DNA of 5,166 nt from Planctomycetaceae bacterium (GTDB lineage: Bacteria > Planctomycetota > Planctomycetia > Pirellulales > Thermoguttaceae). The position numbers and the translations under genes were made by a program. Positions within the stretch are counted from its first letter, which is position 1. Each line of letters starts with the position of its first letter. Shown piece after piece: positions 5,166-5,166 of the stretch. Under the pieces are notes generated by a model. It ran no database searches and was not told the origin of the DNA. It was given only the letters and a program-made list of their open reading frames with translations. Where the stretch lies: positions 1-5,166 of the forward strand of contig JAITQV010000709.1 in NCBI GenBank assembly GCA_031288765.1, read 5' to 3'.

Positions 5166-5166
5166 A

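Overview
The window reads as a piece of a bacterial chromosome, most likely from a planctomycete-type organism (Planctomycetota, possibly a gut or rumen lineage). That assignment rests on two things. One is the style of the large exported TPR/CHAT protein, whose C-terminal motifs LPWGGPE, LPGFHT and ISRWRTGG match planctomycetal CHAT proteins as I remember them. The other is the heavy load of small palindromic intergenic repeats. It is an inference from memory, not from a database search. Base composition is mixed: the genes are moderately GC-balanced, and the left edge and the leader of the second gene are AT-rich.

Only two protein genes are well supported, both on the minus strand. Reading in their direction (right to left), the first encodes a 220-residue protein of unknown function (4104-4766), with a helical N-terminal half, a Thr/Pro linker and a C-terminal part resembling a fibronectin-III-like beta domain. 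After a 617-bp gap comes a 1050-residue exported protein (334-3486) with a signal peptide, TPR-like helical repeats and a C-terminal CHAT (caspase-like) domain. Both residues expected to form the His/Cys catalytic dyad appear to be replaced, so it is probably a pseudo-protease or scaffold. The genes are co-oriented, but the repeat-rich gap argues against one simple operon. Nothing in the sequence shows that the two proteins work together.

The non-coding DNA is unusually structured. Region 1-333, downstream of the CHAT gene, holds an AT-rich stretch and several hairpins. One of them is a 28-bp palindrome that recurs almost exactly at 3929-3956. The 3487-4103 gap carries a 109-bp long imperfect hairpin, two back-to-back perfect palindromes and smaller inverted and direct repeats, and looks like a graveyard of REP/MITE-like elements. 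Upstream of the 220-aa gene, 4767-4915 holds a perfect extended -10 promoter overlapped by one arm of a 10-bp inverted repeat. Further upstream lie a nine-unit 21-bp minisatellite (4916-5104) with a TTCCGGAA palindrome in its core units, and then a strong potential G-quadruplex on the minus strand (5126-5165) that runs to the window edge.

No RNA gene, CRISPR array, transposase or integrase gene was seen. The most interesting targets are the degenerate CHAT domain and the minisatellite/G-quadruplex/inverted-repeat architecture in front of the 220-aa gene.
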